The translations under genes and the position numbers were made by a program. A stretch of DNA of 64,000 bases. Origin: Rhizobium oryzicola. GTDB taxonomy: Bacteria; Pseudomonadota; Alphaproteobacteria; Rhizobiales; Rhizobiaceae. The notes below the pieces were generated by a model. That model was not told the DNA's origin. It saw only the letters and a program-made list of their open reading frames with translations, and ran no database searches. The stretch spans positions 434,001 to 498,000 of the forward strand of contig NZ_JAUKWQ010000004.1 in NCBI RefSeq assembly GCF_030504645.1. The letters run 5' to 3'. Within the stretch, counting starts at the first letter, position 1. Each line of letters starts with the position of its first letter. Of this stretch, positions 9,094 to 17,886 are shown piece after piece.

Positions 9094-10116
9094 TCAGCGC
9101 CAACCGAGTGCCGGTGCGACGTGTTTGAGAATGGATTCAATGACATGCGCGTTGTAATCCACGCCAAGCTGGTTCGGTACCGTCAAAAGAAGAGTGTCGG
9201 CCTCTTGAATGCCTTCGTCGGCGGCCAACTGGGCGATCAACTTATCCGGTTCGTCCGCATAGGAGCGACCGAAGATTGCCCGCGTCTTTTCGTCGATGAA
9301 ACCTATCGAATCCTGTTCCTTGCCACCGCGGCCGAAATAGGCGCGGTCGCGGTCATCAACCAGTGCGAAAATGCTGCGGCTAACCGAAACGCGTGGCGTG
9401 CGCGTGTGACCCGCCTGCTTCCACGCTTCACGATAGGCACGGATTTGCTTGGCCTGCTGTATATGGAAGGGTTCACCGGTTTCGTCGTCCTTCAGCGTGG
9501 AGCTTTGCAGGTTCATGCCAAGCTTGGCGGCCCAGACGGCAGTCGCATTGGAGCCCGCACCCCACCAGATACGGTCCCGCAAACCTTCCGAGTAAGGTTC
9601 AAGCCGCAGAAGGCCCGGCGGGTTGGGAAACATTGGGCGTGGGTGTGGTTGAGCGAAGCCTTCACCCTTCAACACCTCCAGGAAGACTTCGGCGTGCTGG
9701 CGGCCCATATCGGCATCCGTCATGCCCTCAGCAGGCGCATATCCGAAGTGGCGCCAGCCCTCAATGACCTGTTCGGGCGAGCCGCGGCTGATGCCGAGCT
9801 GAAGGCGACCGCCCGAAATGATATCAGCGGAGCCGGCGTCTTCCGCCATATAGAGCGGGTTTTCATACCGCATGTCGATGACGCCGGTGCCGATCTCAAT
9901 GCTCTTGGTCCGCGCACCGACTGCCGCCAGCAGTGGAAACGGTGAGGCGAGCTGCCGCGCGAAGTGATGCACCCTATAGTAGGCGCCGTCGGCACCAAGC
10001 TCTTCTGCTGCGACAGCCAGATCGATCGATTGCAGCAACGTATCGCTCGCAGACCGGGTCTGTGATTGCGGGGAAGGGGTCCAGTGACCAAAAGAAAGAA
10101 AGCCGATTTTTTTCAT
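9094..10116 (-). CDS. LLM-class flavin-dependent oxidoreductase (luciferase-like)
   Basis: A 340-aa bacterial luciferase-family protein, normally an FMN- or F420-using monooxygenase in the cytoplasm. It starts KKIGFLSFGHW, then DLAVAAEELGADGAYYRVHHF (the family's ligand-contact helix) and SIEIGTGVIDMRYENPLYMAEDAGSADIISGGRLQLGISRG, the family's central signature. I use ATG 10116 with GAGGC upstream; a longer open frame to 10239 has no homology-like sequence. It is a lone leftward gene, converging on the operon before it. The substrate is unknown. Confidence 0.85.
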   Translation of the reverse strand: MKKIGFLSFGHWTPSPQSQTRSASDTLLQSIDLAVAAEELGADGAYYRVHHFARQLASPFPLLAAVGARTKSIEIGTGVIDMRYENPLYMAEDAGSADIISGGRLQLGISRGSPEQVIEGWRHFGYAPAEGMTDADMGRQHAEVFLEVLKGEGFAQPHPRPMFPNPPGLLRLEPYSEGLRDRIWWGAGSNATAVWAAKLGMNLQSSTLKDDETGEPFHIQQAKQIRAYREAWKQAGHTRTPRVSVSRSIFALVDDRDRAYFGRGGKEQDSIGFIDEKTRAIFGRSYADEPDKLIAQLAADEGIQEADTLLLTVPNQLGVDYNAHVIESILKHVAPALGWR

Positions 10117-10306
10117 GCAAGTCTGCCTCGACGCTAGGCGTCCATTTCTCTGAGATTGATAACAAAGATGGATGATCCCCGCCGGCTGGAAAAGCCCGCC
10201 ATTGAGGACGGTGCGTTCACCGATCGGCACGGATAGCACGCGTGGTCAGCAAGCGCGGCGTTTGCGTGTTGCTTTCGGGGCCTGTGGTAGGGCAGGGACT
10301 AAACAT

Positions 10307-10575
10307 CTAGAGCCTTGGGCGGCAAATCTGCCCCAGCTTCGGGATGCGCGACAACACCCATTTCATCAGCGGCAAAAGCGGGCTGCCGTGATCTTCATGG
10401 CCGTCATGCACCATGAGTATCATCCGGTCGGCAGCTTCATAAAGGCCGCGCGGCCAGTCGCGCATCGGTGGCAGGAACCGAAGGTTGGAAATGCGACGCG
10501 GTCCGTTGCCCCGCGTTAATGCCAGGCGCGTTCCACCACCTCAACGGTACGTGAGAGACGCATGGGATCGCCGAG
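10307..10575 (-). pseudogene. Decayed coding sequence in the 10117-10611 gap
   Basis: No intact gene fills this roughly 500-bp gap, but the minus strand carries two short protein-like frames. One, ending at a stop at about 10516, finishes with MRLSRTVEVVERAWH. The other, in a different frame, runs to a stop at 10307-10309 and includes FLPPMRDWPRGLYEAADRM and ILMVHDGHEDHGSPLLPLMK. Neither has a start with a ribosome site. The residue mix looks real, so I read this as remnants of one or two broken genes. I do not recognise the family. Confidence 0.25.
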
Positions 10576-10611
10576 ACGTTCCCGGCCGACCAGCGGCCAG
10601 AGGGTCAATTA

Positions 10612-10639
10612 ACGGACAGGCGCGCTGACACCTGTCCGT
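10612..10639 (-). terminator. Terminator of the allulose operon
   Basis: A perfect 9-bp stem (ACGGACAGG / CCTGTCCGT) with a 10-base loop lies 29 bp past the stop of the epimerase gene and is followed on the minus strand by TAATT. It closes the leftward operon. Confidence 0.65.
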
Positions 10640-10668
10640 ATCTGGCTGCTCCCATGAGCCGAGCGGGA

Positions 10669-11538
10669 TCAGCCGCCCAGCACGAAACGGGAAAATGCCA
10701 GCGAATTGTGCGCATCCTCGTCCATTTTCGCTTCGTCAGCACCACCGGTCAGATCGCGCCAGACACGAATGTCCGAGCCGATGGTACCGCCCGTCTTGAC
10801 GAAGGGTTCCATGACCACCGCGCCCGTGTAATTGATCTCGCGAAGGGCAGCCCCGATCTCGTGCCAGGGCATCCGCCCTTTGCCCGGGACGCGGCGATTG
10901 CTTTCGCCGGTATGGAAGTGACCAAGCAGAGGTCCGGCCGTGCGGATCGCTTCGCCAAAACTGTCTTCCTCGATGTTCATATGGAAGGTGTCGAGCATCA
11001 CCTTGACGTTCGGTTTGCCAACCTGCTTCACGAAGGCGACGCCTTCGGCGGCAGTGTTCAGAACATGGTTCTCGAAACGGTTCAGCACTTCGATGCACAG
11101 GTTGATGCCGAGATTGTTGGCGAAGTCGGCAATGCCGTGAATGCCTTCAACACCGCGCGCCCAGTCGCCTTCCTTGTCCACCGGCTGCGAATAATCGACG
11201 GGCCAGTAGGAATGCAGCGCCCCGCCGATTGTCTTGATATCCAGTTTGGCGACGTTGGCGAGCGTCTTTTCGAAAAAGGCCTTGCCGGCGGCGCGCACGT
11301 CCGCATCCGGCGAGGACAGATACTTGCTCTTCGAAGGGCCAATGCCAGCTGTCAGAATGATGTTATTGTCGATGGCACTCTGCTTGATGACGGCAAGTTC
11401 GGCGTCGCTGTATTCGTTGATATGGTGCGCGGCGACCTCGATCACGTCGAAGCCTAGCTTTGCCACCTTCTCGACATAGGGGCCGAACTTCGCGCTCCAC
11501 TCATGCTCCCAATAGGAATAGTAGATACCGTGTTTCAT
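10669..11538 (-). CDS. dpe: D-psicose (D-allulose) 3-epimerase
   Basis: At 289 aa it has the same length as the Agrobacterium tumefaciens D-psicose 3-epimerase and matches it along nearly the whole chain as I remember it (MKHGIYYSYWEHEWSAKFGP at the start, AFSRFVLGG at the end). It interconverts D-fructose and D-allulose, and also tagatose and sorbose, in a Mn2+-dependent TIM barrel. The four metal ligands fall at the known positions: Glu150 (IEVLNRFENH), Asp183 (MLDTFHMN), His209 (GHFHTGES) and Glu244 (VVMEPF). It is the last gene of the leftward operon and is followed by a terminator. The call is one of the safest in the window. Confidence 0.95.
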   Translation of the reverse strand: MKHGIYYSYWEHEWSAKFGPYVEKVAKLGFDVIEVAAHHINEYSDAELAVIKQSAIDNNIILTAGIGPSKSKYLSSPDADVRAAGKAFFEKTLANVAKLDIKTIGGALHSYWPVDYSQPVDKEGDWARGVEGIHGIADFANNLGINLCIEVLNRFENHVLNTAAEGVAFVKQVGKPNVKVMLDTFHMNIEEDSFGEAIRTAGPLLGHFHTGESNRRVPGKGRMPWHEIGAALREINYTGAVVMEPFVKTGGTIGSDIRVWRDLTGGADEAKMDEDAHNSLAFSRFVLGG

Positions 11539-11593
11539 GGATGTCTCCCTTTGAAATTGAAGTCATGGGTAGCGACCGGGCCGCCTAGTCGGC

Positions 11594-12259
11594 TCACCCG
11601 CCGTTGTTGACGCGCAGATCGGGCTCCGCGCTACTGGACATGATGAAGAGGCCGTTCGGCAGATCGTTCTCTTCGACCTTCCTGGTGATCTCCTGGTCAG
11701 AAAGACCAAAACCGCGCCAACGGTCCTGAAGACGGCGCCGAAGATCGTCCACTGGCACATCTACAAAGACGGTGAGGTCGAAGATCGGCTTCAGCCTGTC
11801 CCATGGCTCTTGGCGGGCGAGCAGATAGTTGCCTTCGCAAACGATGATCTCCGTCGATTGCAGAATGAGTCGGCCACCGGCGCGAGCGATTTCAAGAGAA
11901 CGGTCGAACACCGGAACGGCGATCACATCGTCTTCATTCGCCTTTAGCCGCTGCAGCATGTGCCGCAGGCCATGGGCGTCGAAGGTGTCGATCGCACCCT
12001 TGAAGGCACGTCGACCCATCTCATTCAGCACGGCATCGTCATAGTGATAGCCATCCATGGGAAACAGCGCGGCACGGATGCCGGCGTCTTTGGTGAGCAG
12101 ATCGACAACCTGCTCCGCGAGTGTCGATTTGCCGGAACCCGGTGCGCCGGCGATGCCGACGAGGATGCGGCTGCGGCCCAGGCTGCGGAAACGTTCGGCG
12201 GCGGCGGCGGCGATCTTCGCAGCCGCTGCCTTCACACCCGTGGAAACTGCCTCAGCCAT
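11594..12259 (-). CDS. P-loop sugar/nucleoside kinase (FrcK/uridine kinase-like)
   Basis: A 221-aa kinase of the phosphoribulokinase/uridine kinase fold. The Walker A GAPGSGKST is at residues 38-46 after an Ala-rich amphipathic head; FPMDGYHYDD and the late IVCEGNYLL strand are typical of this family, which includes the kinase of rhizobial fructose import operons. It probably phosphorylates the ketose produced by the epimerases. I prefer ATG 12259 over the adjacent GTG because AAAGGA precedes it. It lies between two epimerase genes. Confidence 0.82.
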   Translation of the reverse strand: MAEAVSTGVKAAAAKIAAAAAERFRSLGRSRILVGIAGAPGSGKSTLAEQVVDLLTKDAGIRAALFPMDGYHYDDAVLNEMGRRAFKGAIDTFDAHGLRHMLQRLKANEDDVIAVPVFDRSLEIARAGGRLILQSTEIIVCEGNYLLARQEPWDRLKPIFDLTVFVDVPVDDLRRRLQDRWRGFGLSDQEITRKVEENDLPNGLFIMSSSAEPDLRVNNGG

Positions 12260-12288
12260 CACTTGCGTCCTTTCCGTCTAGTGCGTGC

Positions 12289-13137
12289 TCAGGCAAGGCC
12301 ATACTGCACCGCCTTATTGCGGATAAAGGACAAGCCCTTGTCGAACACCTCTTCCGCGTCTCTGGCAACAGGCCGCCAGGTGGAAATGGCCCCTGCCATC
12401 TCAACCGGCATGGCAGCAAAGCTTTCGAGCGTCAGCGCGCCCTTGAATCCGATGGCGGCGAGTGCTGCGAAGATGGGATCCCACGGCACATTGCCGTAAC
12501 CGGGCGTACCGCGGTCGCTTTCGGACAGATGCATGTATTTGAGGTGGTCGCGTGCTGCGAGAATGCCGTTGGCGACGCCCTTTTCTTCCATGGTCATGTG
12601 GAAGGTGTCGAGATGGACGAAGACATTGTCGAGACCGATGCGCTCGACCAACTGAACCGCCTGCGCCGCTGAATTGACGAGATGGTTTTCGTAGCGATTG
12701 ACGGCTTCAATCCCGAACTGAAGTCCGAGTGTCTTCGCGTGCTTCGCTGCGGCGCCAAGCGCCCGGGTCAGATTGTCGTATTCGGCTTGCGTCGGCGGAA
12801 AGCCGGTGCGCTCATTGGTGCCGCCATAGGTCACGCCGGTCAAAGCCTCAGAACCCATCTCGGCCGCTTTGTCGAGGGCTGACTTGAGATGGTCGATGGC
12901 TGCGTCCGGGCGCACCGAGGGCCAGGCCGGCTCGGGCATGACAAGCGAACACGCGGCCCGAAGGTCATGCTTCGCAAGCAGGGCGCGGCTGTGTTTCGCG
13001 TCGACGGACGGAATATCAATCAGGGGGATTTCGATGAAATCCTGTTTATGGTGTGCCGCACCTTCGATGGCGCGCTGTGCCCCTGCGTGGTCCCACACCG
13101 TGGTCCACATCATTGCATGTATGCCAAGTCCCTGCAC
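12289..13137 (-). CDS. Sugar-phosphate isomerase/epimerase family, ketose 3-epimerase-like
   Basis: A 282-aa TIM-barrel protein related to the D-tagatose/L-ribulose 3-epimerases and so a distant paralogue of the enzyme at 10669. The metal Glu (GIEAVNRYENH), Asp (HLDTFHMTM), the His region (YMHLSESDRG) and final Glu (LTLESF) are all present. It starts at GTG 13137, one base after the permease stop, with AAGAAGG upstream. Two epimerases in one operon suggest conversion of more than one rare ketose, or stepwise C3 and another epimerisation. The exact substrate is unknown. Confidence 0.82.
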   Translation of the reverse strand: MQGLGIHAMMWTTVWDHAGAQRAIEGAAHHKQDFIEIPLIDIPSVDAKHSRALLAKHDLRAACSLVMPEPAWPSVRPDAAIDHLKSALDKAAEMGSEALTGVTYGGTNERTGFPPTQAEYDNLTRALGAAAKHAKTLGLQFGIEAVNRYENHLVNSAAQAVQLVERIGLDNVFVHLDTFHMTMEEKGVANGILAARDHLKYMHLSESDRGTPGYGNVPWDPIFAALAAIGFKGALTLESFAAMPVEMAGAISTWRPVARDAEEVFDKGLSFIRNKAVQYGLA

Positions 13138-13138
13138 G

Positions 13139-14134
13139 TCAGGCCTTCTTTCTCATGAAAATGCGATAGTTCGAAGCAAGCGTGCGCGCGGCCATGACGA
13201 CGATCATCAACACGCCCCAAAGTGCTGTGGCGAGATGCTGGTTCGCGCCCATCAGGTTGAGACCGGACGACAAGAGCTGCAGCACGATCAGGGCCACGAA
13301 GACCGGCAAAACGCGACCGAAGCCACCAAACGGATTAATGCCGCCGAGAAAGGCCGCGAGCACGGTGATCAGCAAATAGGACTCGCCATGGCCGACGCGT
13401 ACGGAATTGAATCGGGCCAGCATGATGATGCCAGCGACCGCGCACATCAGCCCGGAGAGCGTGTAGACCAGCACCAGGATCTTGCGCGTGTTCAGGCCGG
13501 AGTAGTGGGCAGCTTCCATGTTGGAGCCGATCATCAGCAGCCCGAAGCCCAGCTTGCTGCGGACAAGCAGCACATGCCAGAGGGCCACGCAGATGATGAA
13601 GATCAGCAGGGGTATGGGAAAGCCGAAAACCGAGCCATGGCCGATAGGCGCGATATAGGCCGGGAAACCGGATACATCGCCGCCTCGCGTCAGAAACTCT
13701 CCGAGACCGCGGAGAAAGATCATCATCGACAGCGTGACCAGGATCGGATGCGCACGTGTATAGGCGATGGCAACGCCTGTCAGTGCGCCGGAGGCCGCAC
13801 CTGTTGCGAGCGCAGCAAGGCATGCAAACAGGAACGCGCTCGCCGGCGCATCCACCCCACCATGGGCTTGCAATACCCAGGCGGCGGCGAGGCCGGAGAG
13901 GTTGGCGGCAAAGGTGATGGACAGGTTGATGCCGCCCGTCAGCAGTGGCAGCAGCATGGCGAGCGTCAACAGGCCGAGTTCCGGAAGCTGGAAGGCAACG
14001 GAGCCGAATGTTGCCATGGACAGGAAATTGTCTGCTGCCAGACCAAAGATCAGCATGACCGCGACAAAGGCAATCACCGGGCCGCCCATGTCCGCACCGA
14101 ATGCGGCGTTGAACTTCTGAACAAGCGTTTTCAT
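13139..14134 (-). CDS. ABC sugar importer permease (RbsC type)
   Basis: A 331-aa membrane protein of the ribose/xylose permease family with 8-10 hydrophobic segments and the family's motif GGINLSITFAANLSG. The ATG at 14134 shares one base with the stop of the upstream permease (TGATG), which settles the start although the frame is open further up. Two permease genes form a heterodimeric channel here, where many CUT2 systems have one. Confidence 0.88.
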   Translation of the reverse strand: MKTLVQKFNAAFGADMGGPVIAFVAVMLIFGLAADNFLSMATFGSVAFQLPELGLLTLAMLLPLLTGGINLSITFAANLSGLAAAWVLQAHGGVDAPASAFLFACLAALATGAASGALTGVAIAYTRAHPILVTLSMMIFLRGLGEFLTRGGDVSGFPAYIAPIGHGSVFGFPIPLLIFIICVALWHVLLVRSKLGFGLLMIGSNMEAAHYSGLNTRKILVLVYTLSGLMCAVAGIIMLARFNSVRVGHGESYLLITVLAAFLGGINPFGGFGRVLPVFVALIVLQLLSSGLNLMGANQHLATALWGVLMIVVMAARTLASNYRIFMRKKA

Positions 14135-15147
14135 CACCCCTGGCCTCCCTTTCGAGCAGAGCTTTTCAGCGTATCCGGCAAGAGCTTGTCGAAGCGCGCG
14201 GAAGAGAGCGTAATAGCAATCAAGATGATGGCGCCGACGATCATCTTGAAGGCGAAGGGGGAGACCCCCATCAGGTTGAGACCGTTCTGTGTGATGGAGA
14301 CGAGCAGCACGCCGAGCACGCAGCCCATGACCGAACCCTTGCCGCCACCGAGACGCGCACCGCCCAATACGGTCGCCGCTAGGACATCGAGTTCGCGGCC
14401 GTAAAGCGCATTCGGAACGACCTCCTGCGCATAATGGGCCTGCATCAGGCCGGCGATACCGGCCATCAGGCCAAGCCAGCCGAAGGAGATGTAATGCATA
14501 GCGCTGATATTGATGCCGAAGCGGCGTGCGCCTTCCGGATTGTCGCCGAAGGCATAAAGCTTCCGGCCGGTCGTCGTGCGCGAGATCATGAAGGACGTCG
14601 CAGCGCAGCATAGGATCATCACCACGACCGGCAGCGTCAACTCCACCCAGGAGCCATCGGCCATCTCATGTTCGTAGAAGACGACGCGTGTCGAGAGCCA
14701 GTCCGGCAGATTGTAGATCGACACGCCCTTGGTGAAGAACATCAGCAGGCCGAAGAAGATGTTGAAGGTCGAAATGGTGGCGACGATCGAAATGATCTGC
14801 AGACGATAGACCAGAAAGGCGTTGATCGCGCCAAGGCCAATGCCGATGATCCCCGCGACCAGAAAACCTTCGGCCCAGTTGCCGCCGCCAAGCGCCGTAA
14901 GCGCCAGAACCGTGAGGTACTGCACCACCGACGCCGCAACAGCGAAGGAAATGTCGATGCCGCCGGAAATCAGGACGACGAGCAGTCCGACAGCGAAGAT
15001 GATGTTGACCGCCGACACGTTGAGAACATCAAACGCGTTCGAAATCGTGAGGAAGCGATCTGTGCCGAAAGATAGGCCGACGCAGAGAAGCACCATCACG
15101 GCCAACAGGGTGAATTCGGTCGTGCGACCCTGGATGAGCCTACGCAT
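14134..15147 (-). CDS. ABC sugar importer permease (RbsC type), partner subunit
   Basis: A 337-aa CUT2 permease. After a short basic head (MRRLIQGRTTEF) come multiple membrane spans; SGGIDISFAVAASV and VLGGARLGGGKGSVMGCVLG are the family's two best-kept loops. It overlaps the ATPase gene by 8 bp upstream and the second permease by 1 bp downstream, so all three are tightly coupled. Confidence 0.88.
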   Translation of the reverse strand: MRRLIQGRTTEFTLLAVMVLLCVGLSFGTDRFLTISNAFDVLNVSAVNIIFAVGLLVVLISGGIDISFAVAASVVQYLTVLALTALGGGNWAEGFLVAGIIGIGLGAINAFLVYRLQIISIVATISTFNIFFGLLMFFTKGVSIYNLPDWLSTRVVFYEHEMADGSWVELTLPVVVMILCCAATSFMISRTTTGRKLYAFGDNPEGARRFGINISAMHYISFGWLGLMAGIAGLMQAHYAQEVVPNALYGRELDVLAATVLGGARLGGGKGSVMGCVLGVLLVSITQNGLNLMGVSPFAFKMIVGAIILIAITLSSARFDKLLPDTLKSSARKGGQG

Positions 15148-16630
15148 AGACAGCGGACTCCAACTCGTTCAGCGATGCGCGTCGCGGATCGTAGACAGCC
15201 TGGAAACGGCCATCCGCCATGTGCACGACACGATCGGCATTGAAATACACTTCCGGCGGCTCGTCGGAAATGATGATGATAGAAAGCCCTTCGGCCGCTA
15301 GCTTTCGGACAATTTCGAAGATGCCCGCGCGCGCGCCGACGTCGACGCCCACTGTCGGCGCGTCAAGGATCAGGATCTTCGGCCCGATTGCCAGCCATTT
15401 GGCGATGGCGACACGCTGCTGGTTGCCGCCTGAGAGCGTGCGAATGGGATCATCGGGCGTGCCGATCTTGACGCCAAGCTCCGAGATCCATCGGGAAACG
15501 ACATCTGCCTTGCGTGTCGGTGAGATGAGCCCGCCCGACAGAATTCGATCTAGCGACGCCATGACCAGATTGTCGGCGATGGATTGTGGCTGGTTCAGCC
15601 CCAGCGACAGCCGGTCTTCTGAAAGATAAGCAATGCCGGCGCGGATGGCATCACGGTTCGAGCCGAAGCTGACCTTCTGTCCCTCCAGCAGGATTTCACC
15701 GGAATGCGGTTTGTGCATGCCGAACAGCGTGAGCGCCAGTTCCGTGCGCCCAGCACCCAGAAGCCCGGTAATCCCCAGCGTTTCGCCACGGCGGAGGTCG
15801 AAGGAAACATCGACGAACTCACCGTTGCGGGTCAGGTTGCGGACAGAGAGCACCACTGGTGCATCGTCGTGGTCGGCGGCAATGACGGCGCTGTCGAAAT
15901 TGCGCCCTGTCATCAGTTCCGTCACGCGGGATTGCGTCATGCCTTCGACAGGATAAACGCCCACCAAAGCACCATCACGCAGCACGGTGATGCGGTGCGA
16001 GATTTCCAGGACTTCCGCCAGTCGGTGGGAAACGAAGACAACCGCGATGCCCGACGCGGAGAGGTTGCGGACAATGCCGATCAGGTAATCCGCCTCTGAT
16101 TGCGTCAGCGAAGCCGTCGGCTCATCCATGAAGACCAGGCGCGCTTCGCCGACGAGCGCGCGGGCGATTGCCACGATCTGCCGCTGCGCGATCGGAAGCT
16201 CCTTCAACGGTTGATGAATATCCAGACTGACGCCAAGCCGCGCCAGGGCCTTTTCTGCTGCTTCGTCAATCGCGCGCTTGTTGATCAGGCCAAATTTGCC
16301 GGTCACGGCAAGCTGGAAACCGATGTTCTCGGCCACCGACATTTCGCTGAACAGTGCCAGATCCTGCCAGATGACCTGAATGCCGAGCGTTTGGGCCAAG
16401 GTCGGCGTCATCCCGGAGATGGGTTTTCCGTCAAAGACGAATTCAGCGCCCTCTTCCGGCTTGTACACACCGGTGATGACCTTGATCAGCGTGCTCTTGC
16501 CACAGCCGTTCTCGCCTGCCAGACAATGAACTTCGCCGGGATTGACCTCGAAGGACACGCCCTTCAGGGCGCGAACACCGCCGAACGTAACCCTGATGTT
16601 TTTGAGGGAGAGAAGCGGTTCTGCACTCAT
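15140..16630 (-). CDS. ABC sugar importer ATPase, fused double cassette (RbsA/MglA type)
   Basis: A 496-aa protein with two nucleotide-binding domains. The first has Walker A AGENGCGKST near residue 38 and Walker B RLVFMDEPTASL; the second has the degenerate GLLGAGRTEL loop, signature LSGGNQQRV and Walker B LILDAPTVGVD, where Glu is replaced as usual in this family's second half. I take ATG 16630, where the domain begins at once; GTG 16657 would add nine residues and neither has a clear ribosome site. It follows the binding-protein gene after a stem-loop. Confidence 0.9.
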   Translation of the reverse strand: MSAEPLLSLKNIRVTFGGVRALKGVSFEVNPGEVHCLAGENGCGKSTLIKVITGVYKPEEGAEFVFDGKPISGMTPTLAQTLGIQVIWQDLALFSEMSVAENIGFQLAVTGKFGLINKRAIDEAAEKALARLGVSLDIHQPLKELPIAQRQIVAIARALVGEARLVFMDEPTASLTQSEADYLIGIVRNLSASGIAVVFVSHRLAEVLEISHRITVLRDGALVGVYPVEGMTQSRVTELMTGRNFDSAVIAADHDDAPVVLSVRNLTRNGEFVDVSFDLRRGETLGITGLLGAGRTELALTLFGMHKPHSGEILLEGQKVSFGSNRDAIRAGIAYLSEDRLSLGLNQPQSIADNLVMASLDRILSGGLISPTRKADVVSRWISELGVKIGTPDDPIRTLSGGNQQRVAIAKWLAIGPKILILDAPTVGVDVGARAGIFEIVRKLAAEGLSIIIISDEPPEVYFNADRVVHMADGRFQAVYDPRRASLNELESAVYA

Positions 16631-16695
16631 GAGGGCGCGTTTCCCGTCGTCAGCCACTGGATCGCGGCCCTATTGCTTTTCATTGATTGGAAAAA

Positions 16696-16726
16696 GGGTC
16701 GCACGAAGAGAAACCGCGCGCGACCC
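16696..16726 (-). terminator. Stem-loop with T-run between binding-protein and ATPase genes
   Basis: On the minus strand GGGTCGC pairs with GCGACCC across a 17-base loop and is followed directly by TTTTT. It has the form of a weak intrinsic terminator inside the operon, which would leave most transcripts with the binding-protein gene alone. Confidence 0.6.
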
Positions 16727-16741
16727 AAGGCTCCGGGAGGA

Positions 16742-17722
16742 TCAGAGGCCCATGGAAACGAGTTTGTCGATGCTTTCCTTGTCGATCTTCAAAAGCTGAT
16801 CGACCACGATGGTGTTGCCATCCGGAGTAATCGTGCCGAGACCTTCAATGCTTTCGCCAGCTTTCGGCGTCTGTCCCTTGGCAATGCGATCAGCCAGCGT
16901 CACGAAGACTTCACCCGCCTGCTTCGGGTTCCACATGAAGCCGCCGGTCAGAGCACCGCTCTTGATCAGCTTGGCGCCCTGTCCCGGCGAGAACGGCCCG
17001 ATAACGAAGACCTTGCCATCCTTGCGGCGCTCTTCCACGGCGCGACCGGCACCAATCGGCCCCTGCGAACCGAAGGCCAGGAAGCCGGCGAGATCAGGAT
17101 TGGCAGACATCAGGTCAAGGGCCGTCGAGCGGCTCTTGTCCAGATCTTCGGCGACACCATAACGATCGCCGACGAGCTTCATGTTCGGATAATTCGCCTT
17201 GATATAGGCGATCGCCGCATCGGCCCAGGCATTGTGCAGCGGCACGGTCAGCGAGCCGACGAAGACAGCATAGGAACCCTTGCCACCCATCTTCTCCGCC
17301 AGAAGCTTGCCATGCGCTTCGCCGAAACCCTTTGCGGAGGCCAGTTCGAAATCCCAGTCTGCACCGGCCTGCTTCGGCGATTCATGGGTGATGACCTTGA
17401 TGCCGGCTGCCTGCGCCTTTTTCAGAACCGGCTCAAGCACCTTGGCATCGTTCGGGACGACGCCGATAAAATCCACTTTCTGGGCAATCAGATCCTCGAT
17501 AGCGCGGACCTGCAGGGCGGGATCGGCACTGGTCGGGCCGACCATGAAACCATTGACGCCGAGCTTGGCGCTGCGCTCCTTGATGCCCGCCTCCATGGCG
17601 TTGAACCAGGGAATACCGCCGATCTTCACGACCACGCCGATTTTCGTTTCGGCGGCAAAGGATGCAGTAGACGACATGAGCGCCAGCGAAACGCCGAGCG
17701 CAGCTGCAAGAATTCTCTTCAT
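16742..17722 (-). CDS. ABC importer substrate-binding protein, ribose/allose type
   Basis: A 326-aa periplasmic binding protein (peripla_BP_4 family). The signal peptide MKRILAAALGVSLALMSS ends at SFAAET; the ATG has GAGGAG 7 bases upstream. The mature part shows the family's IPWFNAMEAGIKE helix, LIAQKVDFIGVVPND and GFMVGPTSADPALQVRAIED. It is the first gene of the leftward allulose operon and lies just downstream of the operator/promoter. The ligand is probably D-allulose or a related ketohexose, inferred from the operon. Confidence 0.9.
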   Translation of the reverse strand: MKRILAAALGVSLALMSSTASFAAETKIGVVVKIGGIPWFNAMEAGIKERSAKLGVNGFMVGPTSADPALQVRAIEDLIAQKVDFIGVVPNDAKVLEPVLKKAQAAGIKVITHESPKQAGADWDFELASAKGFGEAHGKLLAEKMGGKGSYAVFVGSLTVPLHNAWADAAIAYIKANYPNMKLVGDRYGVAEDLDKSRSTALDLMSANPDLAGFLAFGSQGPIGAGRAVEERRKDGKVFVIGPFSPGQGAKLIKSGALTGGFMWNPKQAGEVFVTLADRIAKGQTPKAGESIEGLGTITPDGNTIVVDQLLKIDKESIDKLVSMGL

Positions 17723-17844
17723 GGGGGCTCCTCCTCTTAATATCCCCTGACGCGGAAAGGCGCGGCCGCAACGGTGTTGCGCAGCCGCCATATCCTCAAG
17801 CCCGTTACAGGCTCCTCCCTCGTCGCTCCTCTAGCGAACCATCT

Positions 17845-17884
17845 GCGCAATCGATATTTCGCTCTTGCACAATCGATGGTGCAA
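17845..17884. promoter_or_regulatory. LacI-type operator of the allulose operon
   Basis: A 20-bp near-perfect palindrome stands at 17865-17884: arms TTGCAC and GTGCAA around AATCGATG, with one mismatched pair. The sequence GCRCAATCGAT occurs twice, at 17845-17855 and 17867-17877, 22 bp apart or about two helical turns. The palindrome lies immediately downstream of the leftward -10 box, covering the likely start point, the classic place for repression by the divergent LacI-family protein. Confidence 0.75.
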
Positions 17885-17886
17885 TT

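Noticed and set aside
10172..10519. A 115-codon plus-strand frame in the gap after the luciferase-like gene
   Set aside because: No ribosome site, no recognisable domain, and the opposite strand looks more protein-like in two broken frames.
12869..14404. A 511-codon open frame on the plus strand
   Set aside because: Antisense to the epimerase and permease genes; the rich His/Gln/Glu content is an artefact of hydrophobic codons on the other strand.
16100..17740. A 546-codon open frame on the plus strand
   Set aside because: Antisense to the ATPase and binding-protein genes of the allulose operon, which carry clear motifs and signal peptide; this frame shows none.
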